A stretch of 64,000 nucleotides of DNA from contig NC_092569.1 of assembly GCF_037975245.1 (NCBI RefSeq), positions 14,900,501 to 14,964,500 on the forward strand. Reading direction: 5' to 3'. Shown one piece after another: positions 23,901-38,900 of this stretch; position 1 is the first letter of the stretch; every line of letters begins with the position of its first letter. The stretch comes from Apostichopus japonicus. Its lineage: Eukaryota; Echinodermata; Holothuroidea; Aspidochirotida; Stichopodidae. Made by a program: the position numbers and the translations under genes. The notes beneath the pieces are model-generated. The model saw only the letters and a list, made by a program, of their open reading frames with translations, did no database searches and was not told where the DNA came from.

Positions 23901-26900
23901 GCAAACTGTACTGTCAAAATAGTAGTAAGCCCACCCCTTCTGTTGACAGTAAACCTTGCTGGCCTACTGACAGTAATCTGAGGTCGTGCTTTCCTTTGCT
24001 TGGATTAACTTCACTTAAAGGTTTGTGTCCTTTTCCTTTGCACCCTTGGCTTCCATTAGGTCCATCTGCCAGTGAAGCGGCACATCAGGCCCAAACCGGC
24101 TGCTCAGACCAGAATGGACCCAGACTTTGGCGTGACCAGCAACACAGCCATGAAGATACTTAATACATTGGACAGAATGTCAACACCGTTATCAGATGCG
24201 AAGAGGATACCCCTCACCCCAACGCCATCTCCGTTTGCTTATAAGGTAAAATTTGCTGGCATTCACACCCTACTCTGGGTGGTTTTTGTCGGAGGACTTC
24301 ACAGAGGTCCTTGACACCATTGACGGGCCAAAACATTTGATTCAAGTACCGGCAAGCCTGTTTTCATCTCAAGGATCATAGCTTTTAAGTTCAATATCAA
24401 AGTCAAGTAGCATCATGAGAATGCCTGCCTTTAATGGAAATCTTTCTAGAAAACCTAATGTAACATTTTGTTGTGCTTTAGTTATTGTTGATTTTTTAAA
24501 TTTTTTAATAGTGGTTATATACAGGCACTGCATATCCTTGTGAAGTAGGTGTTGGACTATTTTATCAACATCGTTTGCAAGAGTTAGAAATGTGATGGAA
24601 TTTTCACGCAGATTGTGGAATTGATAGCCAAAAGAATTAATATGTAGCCTGTAGGCATAGTTATAATGAAACATTTGTGTATAATTTTCAGGCAGTGTTG
24701 GCACAGGTACCCTCGGGTTTATATTGCTGGATTGCTGGTTTATATTTGTCTGGAAAATTTATGTGCTTCACTTAAAGACATTTTGCATCTCTAAATCAAA
24801 GTTCCCTTTGGTTCCAAAACTGCTTTTACCAATGACTTCCTGTGGCAGTGTTCTATAGTTAGCAATCCCATACAGGCAAATATATACATAAAGTTTAATA
24901 TATCTCTACTCTTTGTCACTTTCGGAGATCATGCACTGAAAAAGAGCTATGTTTTGCTTGAAAGCTATGCAAAAAGACACATTATGATCTACACTAGTAC
25001 CATTTTTCTCTCCAGCCTCGAAGAGTTGCCGCTTCTGAGAGGCATAAACCGGTCGGTGGTCCTCCCGTGTCAGGGCTTCAAATCGGAGAAAGAGCCAAAG
25101 TCATCCCCAACACGCAACCTCCTTTACCAAAGTATCCCGCTTCAAGCAGCTGGGTGTCAGTGAGTACATCTACCCTATTAAAATAACCTCATGGATCCAA
25201 ACAAAAGATGAAGATTGTTATATCTGGTGATGATAATTCTGTAAAGTGTTAGTCAGTTAGTTATAATGAAATATCTAGCTAGTGAGAGGGAGAGGGAGAC
25301 AAAAGTTTCAGTTACTCTTGCTGTTACTCAAGTAATCAAGCACTGCTGTTGATATACTGTAAGGTTAGTGCACACCCCAATCACTAGGTTAGGCTTCTTT
25401 CAAGATTATCTTTGATCAGCCAGATTCAAAAGTGCCATTATTGAGTCATTCACCATGTGGAAGGAATTCCTGTAGAGAATACAACCAATGTTATGTAGAA
25501 CTTTTTGTCGTGCAAAATAACTCTTGTGGAGGTAACAAGCATCTGGAAACTGACGCAAAACCTAGCAACATTTCGTCAGACAGAAATGTTAACATTACAA
25601 ACAAAACCCGGATGCAGGCTGTTCACTGTGGATCTTCCATGAGGACTCAGATTACGACCTAGCAGCAACTGGCCTTTCAAGAACCGATGCTCAGAAGGCT
25701 TGAACTATAGATTTGATAAAATTTAATCCTTCTCTGTTGTCAAGCTCCAAAATCAGTAGATAGACAGACTTTTGACGACTGGAAAAACCGGGCTACCCAA
25801 AAAAATGGGATATTATAGCAATTAATAAGAAAAAATATTAAGAAATTGGTTAGTTTTTTGTTTTAACAATGCTTCTATAACAGTTGTTTTTGTTTTTTTG
25901 TCTTTCTCAGGAATCTGCCACAGTTGCATCCACTGCACCTCCTTTGTCGACCGCTCAACCCTCTAACTCTAACACTCATTGGTAAGCACCTTGTGTTGCT
26001 TTCTTACAGGTTACTCATCATAGCATAATGTATAGCATGTATTTTAACAGCGCAAGACAAGAATGAAAAATAAATGACTATGTGGATGAAGTGTTGTTAA
26101 TTTGTGACTGTGCTTGACATTTGACTTTTTAATATTTAAAGCCCTGGGTAAAAAGTTTGATATTTCATTAAAAATTAAATTATGAATCTTGTGACACTCA
26201 ACACAAAAAGGAGCTTTATGGATCTTGTGAAACTCAACACGAATTAAATCCAACTCCCAGCTACCTAAGTGGCTCCATTGTTTGAGTTAAAAAATATTGC
26301 AGCTTGTTGTGGAGATGTCCAGCCAGTTGGGACAATTTCCTAATGCTAATTCCTCTCTGAACTGTCCTCACATATCATGCTTCAAAGCACTCATATTGAC
26401 AGTACAGACAGTTCCTAACTTTTATCTGATAGAAACATGATATTCATACTGCACGTACTGACAGTACGAGTGCTCTGAAGCGGGACATGACAGTACAGTA
26501 TGAAGAAAAATTGTACCAACTGGGTGAGAGGTCCCAGTGACACCAAAGAAAAACGATGATAAACAAAGACAGAGGGATGTCTTGTCAATGTATTACATCA
26601 CATATTATTTTGCAATGAACAAATAATTATGAATAAATTTGGATATGGCCATTTTCTAAATTTGTATCTGCCAACAAACTTGTTTCTCATTGCCTAGCTC
26701 TGTGTCAGATATATGTCCAGTCTTAGACTTTGTTAAATCCCTTTAAGTGTAAATGGTTTAATCTGTCCTACCTGAAATAGGTTTATGGTTGAATTGTTGA
26801 TAAAATAAATAAAAATTCCAAATTTGGTTTGGAGTAATTGGAAATAAGCTATCAGGAAGGTAGTTTGATCAATGTTAACTTAAGTCTTGCTTGCTCTCTG

Positions 26901-29900
26901 TGATTTATTTCTTAAATCTTAGACTTTACTAATCCCTTTACTAATCCCTTTAAATGCAAATGGTTTATCTGTCTGAATTCCAGGAAAAAAGGTTAACGAG
27001 TGGACTCTGGAAGTTTGGAGCATTTTTTAAAGATAATGGAATTCGTGTAGTATCATAAAACGCATAAAATACTTCAATGTTCTATGTACCAAGAAATTGC
27101 TGTATGTTGTAGCCATTCGACAATAGCATTAATTCTGAGAATATCCTGTGAAAGAAGTTCACCTCATAGACAAGTCTGTCTTCTCTGCCGAAGGAACTGG
27201 AAAATGTAGGATAACATAAACATAGATAGTTCCGGTGCATGGCAGCTTGATCAAAGAAAAACAAATTGTAACGTTCCATTGATTGGTTGACCCCTTCGCA
27301 ATTGACGAACTAGGGGTGACAGAGTAACATGAGTTAAATAAGATAACAGTGTAATGTCAATGATGGAGTCTGACTTTGGTAATGAGTTGTTTCCAATAGT
27401 ATTTTGCCTTTAAGCAGTGAGTATGGTAGTCTTAACTTGTATGTGACTAATTTTTCATACGGCATGATTCTTAAAGAAGAAGAAAAGAAGAAGAGTAAAA
27501 TAAAAGACGTGTGTAAAAGTAAGTTGGCCTGACGTTTCGATCCTAGCAGGATCTTCTTCAAAGGCTGAATGACAAGTAACAGTAACAGAAGGGACAAAAA
27601 CACACACAGAATACAGACAGGTTAATGAGTATGGTGAACACAAAGAGATGGATGTAAGGGGATTAGTAGACAAGGGATGGAGAGAAGAAAGAAAGAAACC
27701 AACAGGGGAGGAGGAGAGGTAGGAAATAAAAGACAGTGGTTGCACTGAATGAACGTGGTTAGTGTGAAACACCTTATAACTCAACTACCAGTGTTTTTTC
27801 TCTCTCAGCCAACATATGACAAACAAAGAGAATAATTTTCTTAAAACTCTTTTTACACTTCCTCTAGGACGCCAGTTGCATCTGTTGCCCCGGCATCCAA
27901 TTTCAAGCCACAAAAATCTACACCCGTACCTCCTAGCTCGCCTCCGAAGAGTGGAGGAAAGATGAAAAGCAAGTCTAGAAATCCTTTGCATTACTCTGCC
28001 TCCAGAGCTAACGAGGATGAAGTGGTGAGTAACGACGCTCCAGCGTTTAGACAAAGTGAGCTGTTGTATCGGTCTGGTAATCGTTTTAAATTTCTCAGAA
28101 CCAAAGTGACATTAACGCCGGTGCCTTCCAATCATAAGGTCCCCAGTTCAAGTCACTCCAAGATTAATGTATGTTGTCCAGTTACAGAGTTGTTGACAAT
28201 TGAAAATTCATAATCGTGGACATTAAATATGAATCTAAGAGACTGACTTCCGTCAGCTTGCGGCTTTGATAAGCCAATGATGGCTTCTTCGCGAGTTCCT
28301 GCTTGCAGGAGGATCTAAAATACATACATACATACATACATACATACACGCATACATGCTTGTGTGAAAGGTTGACGAGAATATGAAATTGTCAGATTTG
28401 CAAGCACTGATTGATTCATTCAAGGTTCCACTTGTGCAGTTTGGCTGAAAGAATAGGTGCTGTAGAAGACACCAGTGAAGGTGGTTAAAAAAAACTTGAA
28501 ACTTTTACAACGTGTTTCTAAAGATCTCTTCTTCGGTAAATTTGAACAAAAATTACCATAGCGATCAACTCACGGTGCTGTTTCATATTTGTCAGGTCAC
28601 TAGGTAGAACTCGTTTGATAGCACCCTTTGTGGATTTTGGGCAAGAGATTGAGTGTTTTCATTTGTATGAAATGATTCTCAAAGAGAGAGATACAGTAAT
28701 GTTATTAGTGAAAAAAAGTTTGCGTCCCAGGGACGCAAGCCCCCGAAAAAGTTTGCGTCCCGTAAAAAAAGCTTGCGTCCCAATCGAAAACCAATTACGT
28801 TTATTGTATGACCTACTGTTACTAATACTAGTGTAGTATGTGACGTGGGAAATTCAAATAATAAATTCCCACTCGGGTTCTTTTAACACTTATGAAAAAA
28901 ATGAAAATGTAACAGTATGCTTATAAATAACGAAACTTTATTATTGTACGCTACAATTAACACATAAGCTGCTTTGCTACATTAACTGTCTTTAACATAA
29001 CATAATCTTAACGTTTATTGGTGCCCTTCTTTTAATCAACAAAAAAATGTTCCTTTTAACTAACGAAGTCGGTTTTTTTTATCCACGACAATTCCCTCTT
29101 GTTAACTAATCTGGCGTTAGTCGATATCTCTTTTAAATAATGTTTTCTTGCGTATAACCATATATGATGTTATCGCCCAATACACAAACGGAGGGAGGGC
29201 CTCAACGTTGGCTGCTATATGCACGGATCTTCTGTCTCGTGGCTCCTCTCTAAATTAAACAGGCTCTGACTTAACGTTCCCAGTATATAACACAAAACGG
29301 AGCACTGAGTTTCGTCTCCCAGGAAATGGTATACTGTAATAAACTTGATACAATGATGTTTTCTCTTGTCAGTAAAATGAATAGTTTACATCATGTACTC
29401 AATCCCCCTAGCCGCTCTAAATAGGACAACATTATCGTTATACAGTAATAAAAGTGGACTGTCCCTAAAATTAACATTATTATCATATAGCTAATTCCCA
29501 ACCCTTCAAATCGAAAACGGATTTGTCTCTCCGGCAATTAATATTCAAACAATGCATTTCAAATTAACCCTCAGTCATATACTATAGTTTTAAGTATAAT
29601 TCAATCCATATATGAGTGATTCCCATTTACCATTGAGCTATAATACACTACTTATAAACACACTTCTAATATTATGATATTTAATATTAGCTACAAACTA
29701 CCAAATTAATATATATTAATATATGTTCCTTAGTCAATTAATTAAAACAAATTCCCACTTACGTGAAAAGATTTAGACAGCCTCTGAGTCACGGCATGGG
29801 GCAGGTGTCTCCATTTGGTCGGTGAAGGGTACTCTCAAACAGATATCAATACAAGTATACCGTCTACCCAGACAATGTAGCCTATCCCGGTAATATATAC

Positions 29901-32900
29901 CCTAGGCCTGTCTCCACGACATATATACTGTGATCGACGCCCTATTTGCTAACGCCTAAAACCGCCGTCTGCTCTGCCTAGATGCCCAGAGTGAAGTGAA
30001 GTTTCTAAACCTCGTGTCCCATTCCATTTGCCCATTCCACCTGGAAGCAATGCTTGCAATTAGGGGCATGTGTTTCAAATATTCATCCTTTGTAAGAGAC
30101 CTTTTGTTTTTATTTAGCACGCCTCGCTCCCTAACAATACGTTTTGGCATTTACTCTTGAATACGCTACAAACACCTTGCATATTATGCTAATTAGTCTA
30201 TGACCAGTGGAAATAACCCTATACGTGTCATTTTAACCGTCACATAGTATCACAGCCTATACTTTGTGAATGTTATACACAATATAGGGCAGAAATGCTC
30301 AGTGCCTTAACTTCGCTATTTTTCAGGGGCGGCCCTTTTTTCGACCACCCTGCCGTTTCAACCCATTTTTACCCCCAGTCCCCCTCCTCCATCCGTCCGT
30401 CTACTTCCCTACTCCCCAACTCCGTAGTAGATCCGTGCTTTGACCTTGCAGCGATTCCAACAAACAACTCTTCAAAAATCCCAGTACCTACAGTGTGCAT
30501 ATCTCTCGCTAAATTCCAGTTCACTGTACTGCTGTATGTACATGCCTGTTTGAGCTTCATTTTCAACTACACATGCGCAAATCCTTAAAATCTGATCCAA
30601 CATTTATCCTGGCTCTTTGCAAGCAATAATCTATACGAAAGTTACAGTAGGTCTATGTGAATAGTTTTTTACGCAATGTAGATTTTAAAAAAATCAGTTC
30701 AATGTTCTAAAAGTACAGTATAGTTGTTTACACACAAATGTTGCGCCAAAATAACATTTACTGAAGCACGTGGTTGATTGGACCGCAAAATTTTTTTGCA
30801 ACCGAAACTACTGATGGTAAGAATGCACATTTTACATTAGCAACTCTTAATGCAGAGAGAAGAAATATACTGTGAGCTGAAATATCCTGATCAGGATCAG
30901 AGATGTTAGCTTCCCACAAAATTCATAGATTGTCTCCACATATTGAACATTTTCTGATCAAAACAATGATTCAACTATTACGAAGCCTCTTCGTTGTCAA
31001 AAGGTATACGTACTGTATGTGACAAGGCCTAACGTTATGATATTGGAGTGCAAACACATGATAGCCTATACCGCACAAAACTTCACTATCTCTACACAGG
31101 GGAAAGTAAGTTGCAAGTAATTGTTGTTAAACAACATACTCCGTGTTCACTGAGCACTACAGGTGCAAGAATTTTCACAGACAATGGATGGGGACTTGTA
31201 ACCAATCAAATCACGGGAATTTTGGAAAAGCATCACTGTCTACTTTTAGAATGAAAATCTCCGTAATGGGGTGTTGTTAACCCTGTACCTTGCGGTTGAT
31301 TTTTATGATATATTTATTTTCAAACAAATTCAATGATCTGTTGGAGTTGGAGAAATTTTGCTTCTTGTAAGAAGAAATTGTGGTTTTTTGAAAAGAAATA
31401 ATGTTCATTCCAAAATGTGTTTTGACAGTTTTGTTATGTTTTTCGTTGACCTAGTTGTGAGTGTGTATACTTGGGGTATGTTTCTCAAAAAAAAAAGTTT
31501 GCGTCCCGCGCAAGCAATTTGAAGATTTTGCGTCCCTGGCCAAAACATTGCGTCCCGGACGCAGAATCCTGCGTTCGTAACAATGCTGAGATATGTGGTG
31601 GGGGTGGGTCGCCGAGTAACACTTGATACGTTTGGTAAGACTACCACTCGAACAAGCCGCAAACCTGTGCATTTTCAATTTTTTTCTTTTCATTGTATTC
31701 AAACAGGTGGAAGTTCCAGATTTACCTAATATAGCATTGCCAATTGGCAAGAAGGGATTGCCTAGTTTTAATTTCGGTGACCCTCAGTCGAAGCCTTCAC
31801 CTGCTGTCACGCCCTTTTCCCTATTTGGCAGTCCTGCTAATGGTGGTCCGAAGAAACCCGCGTCATCTCTGCCACCAGCATACGGCGGTCAGGGCGGCAG
31901 GTCTAACTTTGTGGAGGACACTCCGGCAGCTCCATCAAAGCCCAATGCTAATCCCACAAGTCAGGTGACCCCAATGATGACCTCCACACCGTTCCCTGGG
32001 AATTTCACGGCACCCCAGTTTAAGTTTTCAACGCCGCAGGCAAAACAAGAGGAGGAGGGCAGTGGCATCAATTTTACCTTTTCAGAGCCGGCCGTGAAAG
32101 GCTCGTCGTTCGGCAAAGATTCCTTACCGACAAAAGCAGCTGAAGGCGTAAGCAATCTCTATTTCCTAGAAGTTGTTAAGTCGTCACGTCACTTCCAGTT
32201 AATACCATGGATGACAAGGTCATTTCTGTCAAACTAAAAGATTATGTTCGTAACTTTATTCGTGACTTATTCATTGGTTAATTTGTAGGTGATCAGGACG
32301 TAAGTATTTGGAATAATTAGCTCCTTTACTGTTCAGTTCACTCTTAGGACTTTGTTGAGGAGCAATTGAACCGAATGTAAATTCTTTTTCACCAAAATCA
32401 TGAGCAAAAGATATTTATTCGTAGTCCGTTGGATAAGTGACACATCCGATATTCCGGGATGTCAAGATTTTGTCTGTCAGTTTAATGTTTGTATGTTCAC
32501 ACCCGATTTGGCTGAGAGCAGCTGTTTCTGATCATAGTTTGGCCTAGGCTGATTAGATTTCTAACCGATCAGGGCGATTATTTTTGTGGTCTTGAAGTAA
32601 ATTGTAAAAACATTGCACTATCGTGGGAGGAAAGAATTGACGTACCCACAATGCAATATTTATCTGGTGGGTGGTAAGTTGACTGGAGTTTTATTGAGAT
32701 TTTTAGTGAAATTTGTACAGATAGCTGCAACTTGTATGTCTAGTCACCTGGTGAGGGCCTCCCATGTCATAGGTGTCGATGCCGTTACGATGCTCTTTAT
32801 TCATTGCTCTTAAAGGAATTTACATTTAGTGCTCCTAGCCAGAAAGTGTCGTTGATGGGCAGTGGCAAGGATGCGGCCGGTCTCTTATTTTCCAAGCCCG

Positions 32901-35900
32901 TGGAGAACGAGGACCAGAAGGTCGCAGAGGAGGAAGAAGACGATTCATCGGGTGGCATTAAAGTCGCGAGAAGTCTCAAATCTGGCAGCTGCTTGCAAAT
33001 CCTTGGTATAGGTATGTAAGAAGATAATGCTATGCGGGTAGAAAATTTTGCATCCAGAATTACAGCTTGTAAAATATGAATTTCAATGGAGAATTTTTTT
33101 CAAATGGTCTGTATAACTACAACTGTATAACTACAAGCATTTCATTAGCCTTTCACAATATGAATTTTTGAGGATCCATTAAGAAACGCTTACTGTCTAC
33201 AATCAGAATGGAATAAAAGTTTTGTATCTGTTCCTTTTGTTTTTTAGGCTCTTCAAAGCCAGTTACGACGTCGGCAAGTCCAAAGAAGACGCAGGATACT
33301 AGTAGCGCCTCCTCCGTGTTTGATAAATTTAAACCCGCTGTCGGTTCTTGGGAGTGCGATACCTGCTTGGTAAGGAATGGCAAAGAATCCTTAAAATGTG
33401 TGGCATGTCAGGCTGATAAACCAGGAGCGAAAACTACGTCCCTTGCGGAAAAATTCAAGCCCGCCCCAGGCTCATGGGAGTGTGGGACTTGCTTAATAAG
33501 AAACAATGCCGGTGTCGATAAGTGCATCGCCTGCAGTTCGTCCAGACCGGTTTCAAGCGAGAACAAGACGAATGATGATACCACGTTATCTCTCAGTGAG
33601 AAGTTTAAGCCACCCATAGGGTCGTGGGAGTGTGACACGTGCTTGGTGCGAAATAAAGCCGAGGCTACGAACTGCGTAGCTTGTTCGTCCGAACGGCCCG
33701 GCGGTGTGGAGAAAGCAAACTCTCAACAGGGAAGTAGTAATAGTAAATCTCTCGCAGAGATGTTTAAACCTCCAGCAGGATCTTGGAGTTGTGAAACCTG
33801 CCTGATTCAAAACCAGGCCAAAGATACCAAGTGTGTAGCATGCCAAAGTTTGAAACCAGGTGCGAAGGCATCACAGGAACAATCTCAGACGAAGGGATTC
33901 AGTATACAAGGGACGGAATTTAAACTAGCTACACCTCTATCATTTGGATCAAAATTAAAAGACAATGAAAGTACTGCGAAAGCTTCCGCTTCTGTGAAAC
34001 CTAGTTTATCGGAAATGTTTAAGCCTCCAGAGGGCTCGTGGGAATGCGACACATGTTTGGTGCGGAACAAACCAGCGTCGTCCAGATGTGTAGCCTGTGA
34101 AACGCCAAAGCCAGGTTCGGAACCAGCCCTTCGTGCTCCTCCTGGTAAGTGTTACACACGAAGTATTGCACACGAAGTATTACACACAAGGTATTGCACA
34201 CCAAGTATTGCACACCAAGTATTACACACGTAGTATTACACACAAAGTATTACACACAAGGTATTGCACCCGAAGTATTGCACACGAAGTACTGCACACG
34301 AAGTATTTCACATGTAGTATTACACACAAGGTATTGCACACCAAGTATGGCACACAAAGTATTGCACACGTAGTATTACACACAAGGTATTGCACTTGAA
34401 GTATTGCACACGAAGTATTACACACGTAGTATTACACACAAGGTATTGCACTTGAAGAATTGCACACTAAGTATTACACACGTAGTAATACACACAAGGT
34501 ATTGCACTTGAAGTATTGCACACGAAGTATTACACACAAAGTAATAAACACAAGGTATTGCACAGGAAGTATTACACACATAGTATTACATAAGTGTAGC
34601 CCAGAGTAATTTTGGCTGGCATCAAAGAAGGTCCATAAATTGCAAATTTTGGGACAGGCATAGCCTGTGAAAAGTCAGGTTTGGCCTCGCCCTGAACATA
34701 GTGCTAGACAGTTTCGACAAGTGATTATTTTGCTTGAAAAAGTTGATGAAAACAGAAGCTGATGAAAATTGGCAAAATTGCTCCAGACCAGTTGAATTTT
34801 GGCTCTAGATTTGTCCAAAAGGCTCCCATAAGCTGATTTTGGCTCCAGGTGATCAAACCTCAGTATTATTACAAAAGATTTTGTAAGCTGTAATGTGGGC
34901 ATTGTATGATTTTTCCAAATAATTTCCCCCCGATTTGCAGATGCAAAAGTAGTGTTTCTAGAATGAACCACTGGTTGTAATCCAACTTTTAAATGTAAAA
35001 ACACAAGCACATTGTTCAGGGCTTATTTTACGATATTTTCCATGAGCCTTGTGTGATGATTAAGGTCTCACATACACCACTGCCCAGGCTGTATTGAAAT
35101 GTACAAACTTAGGCTATAAAACTGCATTATAATAGGTGAATACATAATATATATATATCCTCACGTATGATATCTCTCATGTAACCTCACCATCCATTTC
35201 TTCTAGCGTCGTCTTTTAAGTTTGGCAGCAGTACCTCGTCAGAAAGTGCAACATCAACGCAAGGATTCAAGATAGCCGGAAGCATACCTTCATTTTTATC
35301 TTCAGGGACTACTCTAGGAAACGGTGGCTTTAAAATTGACAGTGGTACGACACCCACAGATAATGGAAACCCATCTGTAGGTTTCAAACTACCCCCAGGT
35401 GTCAACTTTGGGTCTATAGGGGGCACGTCCAATCAGTTATCGGGCGCGACCAGCTCGGACGCAGTTTCTAGTTCCGGTGGTTTTTCGTTAGGATCTGTCA
35501 GGGACAAGGACACATTAGGTGGGGGACTCTCCTTCCAGCCTCCCAAAGATCTCGGAGACAGTTCAAAGGTGGCGGACAGCTCCGCTCCTTTGAACATCGG
35601 CTTTAAATTTGGAGAGAGTAACGAAGATGGCAAAAATAAGAAAAGTACTACCTTTACCTTTGGAGCATCCAGCACGACGGACGAAACGGATAAACTATCG
35701 GGTACGGGGGCCGCCACGCTGGCGGGGGGTGCGGGCATCGTTGAGAAAAAGGACCAGACAGTGGTTAAAACTGCTGCAGATGCCACAAACCAGAGCAGTG
35801 GTCTAGGTTTTCAATTTGGGGCTAAGCTCAGTGAACCTTTGCAGAGTAGTGTCAAAGCAACTCCAAATGTGAACCCATTCCAGAGTAACCTAACATCTAC

Positions 35901-38900
35901 TGGCTCAAAGCCAGCCTTTAGCTTTGGTGCTCCAGTCTCGAGTGAATCTAAGCCAAGTGCCTCGGTGGCTAACGCTGTTAATACGAATCAGTCCAGCAGC
36001 TCAAGCTCTCTTGACACAACCAACGCTCTGCCGACTTTTCAGTTTGGATCGACTCAGAAATCGAATCAGCCGTTGCAACAAGCCGTCAGGCTCGGCAAGA
36101 GGAAAGAATCAGAGCCTTCGTCCACTTCGGTGGAAAAGCCAGCTTTCAACTTCGCCGGGTCCAATCCTTCGGGACCACCGGTCAAGTTCGGAATGCCGTC
36201 TGCTTCGAGCGGATTACCGAAGCCGGGCTTGACGTTTGGAGCAAGTAAGACACCCGGTACCAGCAACCCTCAGACCAATGCATCTCCTTTCCAGTTTGGA
36301 GCCCAACCTAAGTCAGACCTTCCCCCTGCACAGACTTCTTCCCCTTTTGCCTTTGGTGCTAAACCTCAACAATCACAAGGTGAGATATATCTTCAGACTT
36401 CCATAAATATCATAAAACTGATATTTACATATTATTATATAATATTTACATATTATCATAAAACTGATATCACAAGGTGAGATATATCTTCAGTCTTCCA
36501 TAATTATCATACAACCCGCTTTTTTTTTTCATTTTTATTTATTTATTTATTTTTATAGTAATCTTCGCTCTCAAAATAATATAAAATTAAAAAATACAAT
36601 CAAAAATATCAATTAATTGACTCTTGTGTGACTTGGAAACAAAGTTATTATGTAACAGAATTAGCTGCATTAAGCATTTTTGTCAGTATATAATAAATGT
36701 TATGAACTCCTGAACAGTTCCTGTCTCAAATGCGAGTGGCTTCCAGTTTGGAATGGTCTCTTCAAGCAGTCAGAACTCCCAGAAGCCAGAGAAGAAGCCG
36801 TTTACTTTTGGAGCTGTAACCACATCCTCCCAGTCAGCAGCTGGCTCCTTCACAGGTACGTTTCAAAGGCATCGAAAAGGTTTTCATAAAGGAAGTGAAA
36901 GGGCACCACAGAAGGAATATTATTCTTACATCAAGTATATATGAGAATCTGGCTGAGACTGTTATTGTCATTTGACCATTCAGGCTTTGTAGCAACTGTA
37001 GTTGCAACTCCTAAGTTAGGGTAAAGAAGGAACCCTTCCTTACAGAAACTCATCCAGCTAAGGAAGAAGGCTGCTGGGAATTAATTTTACAACAATCAGT
37101 CTGATCTATTTATTTCTTGCTGCAGCTTCCAAAAATTTCTCTGGGTTTGATAGTGCTGGGACTGGACCCACTAAATCTGCTGTGCCTTCTTTTGGTGGGA
37201 CTGCTTCAGGTTTTGGGTCCAGTGCTGCACCTTTGAATAACTCCGCCAGTGCAAGCCTGTTCGGGGGTCAGCAGAATTCGACGCCCGTTTTCGGCCAAAG
37301 CACCCTACAGCAGAACTCCTTTGGAGCAACGACTAATGCCGTGCCAACGTTCGGTGCCGGGACTAGCGGCGGTCCAGCATTTGGTGGACCTGTGCCAGCC
37401 TTTGGATCAAATAGTCAACCCAATGCTAACAATACAGGTAGAAAACCTCATTGTTTGACCTTAAAATTGCAAGCATCACTGTAGACAAAACTTGAAGTTG
37501 GTCAAAGTAAAACTTTTGACACAGTACAGTATAAGATCAGTCTTATCCAAATAAAAATGAGAGATTCTTTCTCGATTCGTTGCCAGGGAGTCATGGAAAC
37601 TGTGATACAATTGCCATGTTGACATAATGTTTATTTGTATTTGATGCTTTCATTAATCCTGACGTCTTATTCACCATTAGCAGGTTCTAGGCTTTCTAAT
37701 CACTGTGTGTTACTTTGCGTTGCCACTAAGTTATAACAGCTTTTTCCCCTTAAAACAGTCAATAGAATGCTAGGCAGGTAAGCTTGGGGCAAGCTTTATT
37801 TCTTTTTGGTGTGTGTCTGTGTCTGGTTTTATTGTCAATTAAATACCCATGGAGCTAGTTTTGTTTATAGAGAATTAATATAAACAGACTAAGAAGTAGA
37901 CGGGAGCTTTCAAAGAGGAGTGCAAGGAATTTTTTTGTTTTTTTAAATTGCGGTACCTAGGAGTATTAAACACCTCAATATATGCCATGTGCTCCTTTAA
38001 CCTGACTATCCAGCATATTTGGGGGGGGGGGGGGGGAGTTGGGCCTTTTAATCTACCTCTCCTTTGGTTCGATCCTCAGTCTTGTTGGATGATAACTGAT
38101 ATGTCTCTCCAGAATGAAAGTCTGGCATCTGCAGCCAGATACTCGATACTTATGGTTCCGAAGACTTGTGTAATGCTTTGGCCTTTCAACTACGATATAC
38201 TTTATTTATTTTTCGTGCAGGCTTTGCAGTCGATGCGAAAGGCCCGACCTTCCAGTTTGGCCAGAATAACAACAACAATCCATCTACAGGTGCATTCACC
38301 TTTGGAGCTAACCCAACTCCCCCACCATCGGCCAATACGAACCAGGGAGGATTTAAATTCAATGCCAGCCAAGCTCCAACATTTAACTTTGGAGCTGCTG
38401 CCGCACCTCCAGCTAGCAATTCGACAGCCTTTCAGTTTAGGTGAGTGATCAGATTTAATACTCAAGAGATTGATCAGATTGAATACCCAAGAGATTGATC
38501 AAATTGAATACCCAAGAGATTGATCAGATTGAATACCAAGAGATTGATCAAGTTTAATACCATGAGATTGTTCAGATTGAATACCCAAGAGATTGATCAG
38601 ATTGAATACCAAGAGATTGATCAAATTGAATACCAAGAGATTGATCAACTTGAATACCAAGAGATTGATCAGATTGAATACCAAGAGATTGATCAAATTG
38701 AATACCAAGAGATTGATCAACTTGAATACCCAGAGATTGATCAAATTTAATACCATGAGATTGATCAGATTGAATACCATGAGGTTGATCAGATTGAACA
38801 CCAAGAGATTGATCAAACTGAATATCAAGAGATTACCCTGACTGAAGATACTTAGTTTCCATAAACATTTTCCAATTATTTCAGGTGTTAGGATCTGCCA

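Noticed and set aside
34097-34425. 100-codon frames of HTKYCTRSI-type repeats
   Set aside because: Chance frames across the 14-bp minisatellite, overlapping the end of the zinc-finger exon and intron.
38499-38841. EIDQIEYQ and LINLLVFN repeat proteins
   Set aside because: Frames through the 24-bp intronic minisatellite; both strands open.
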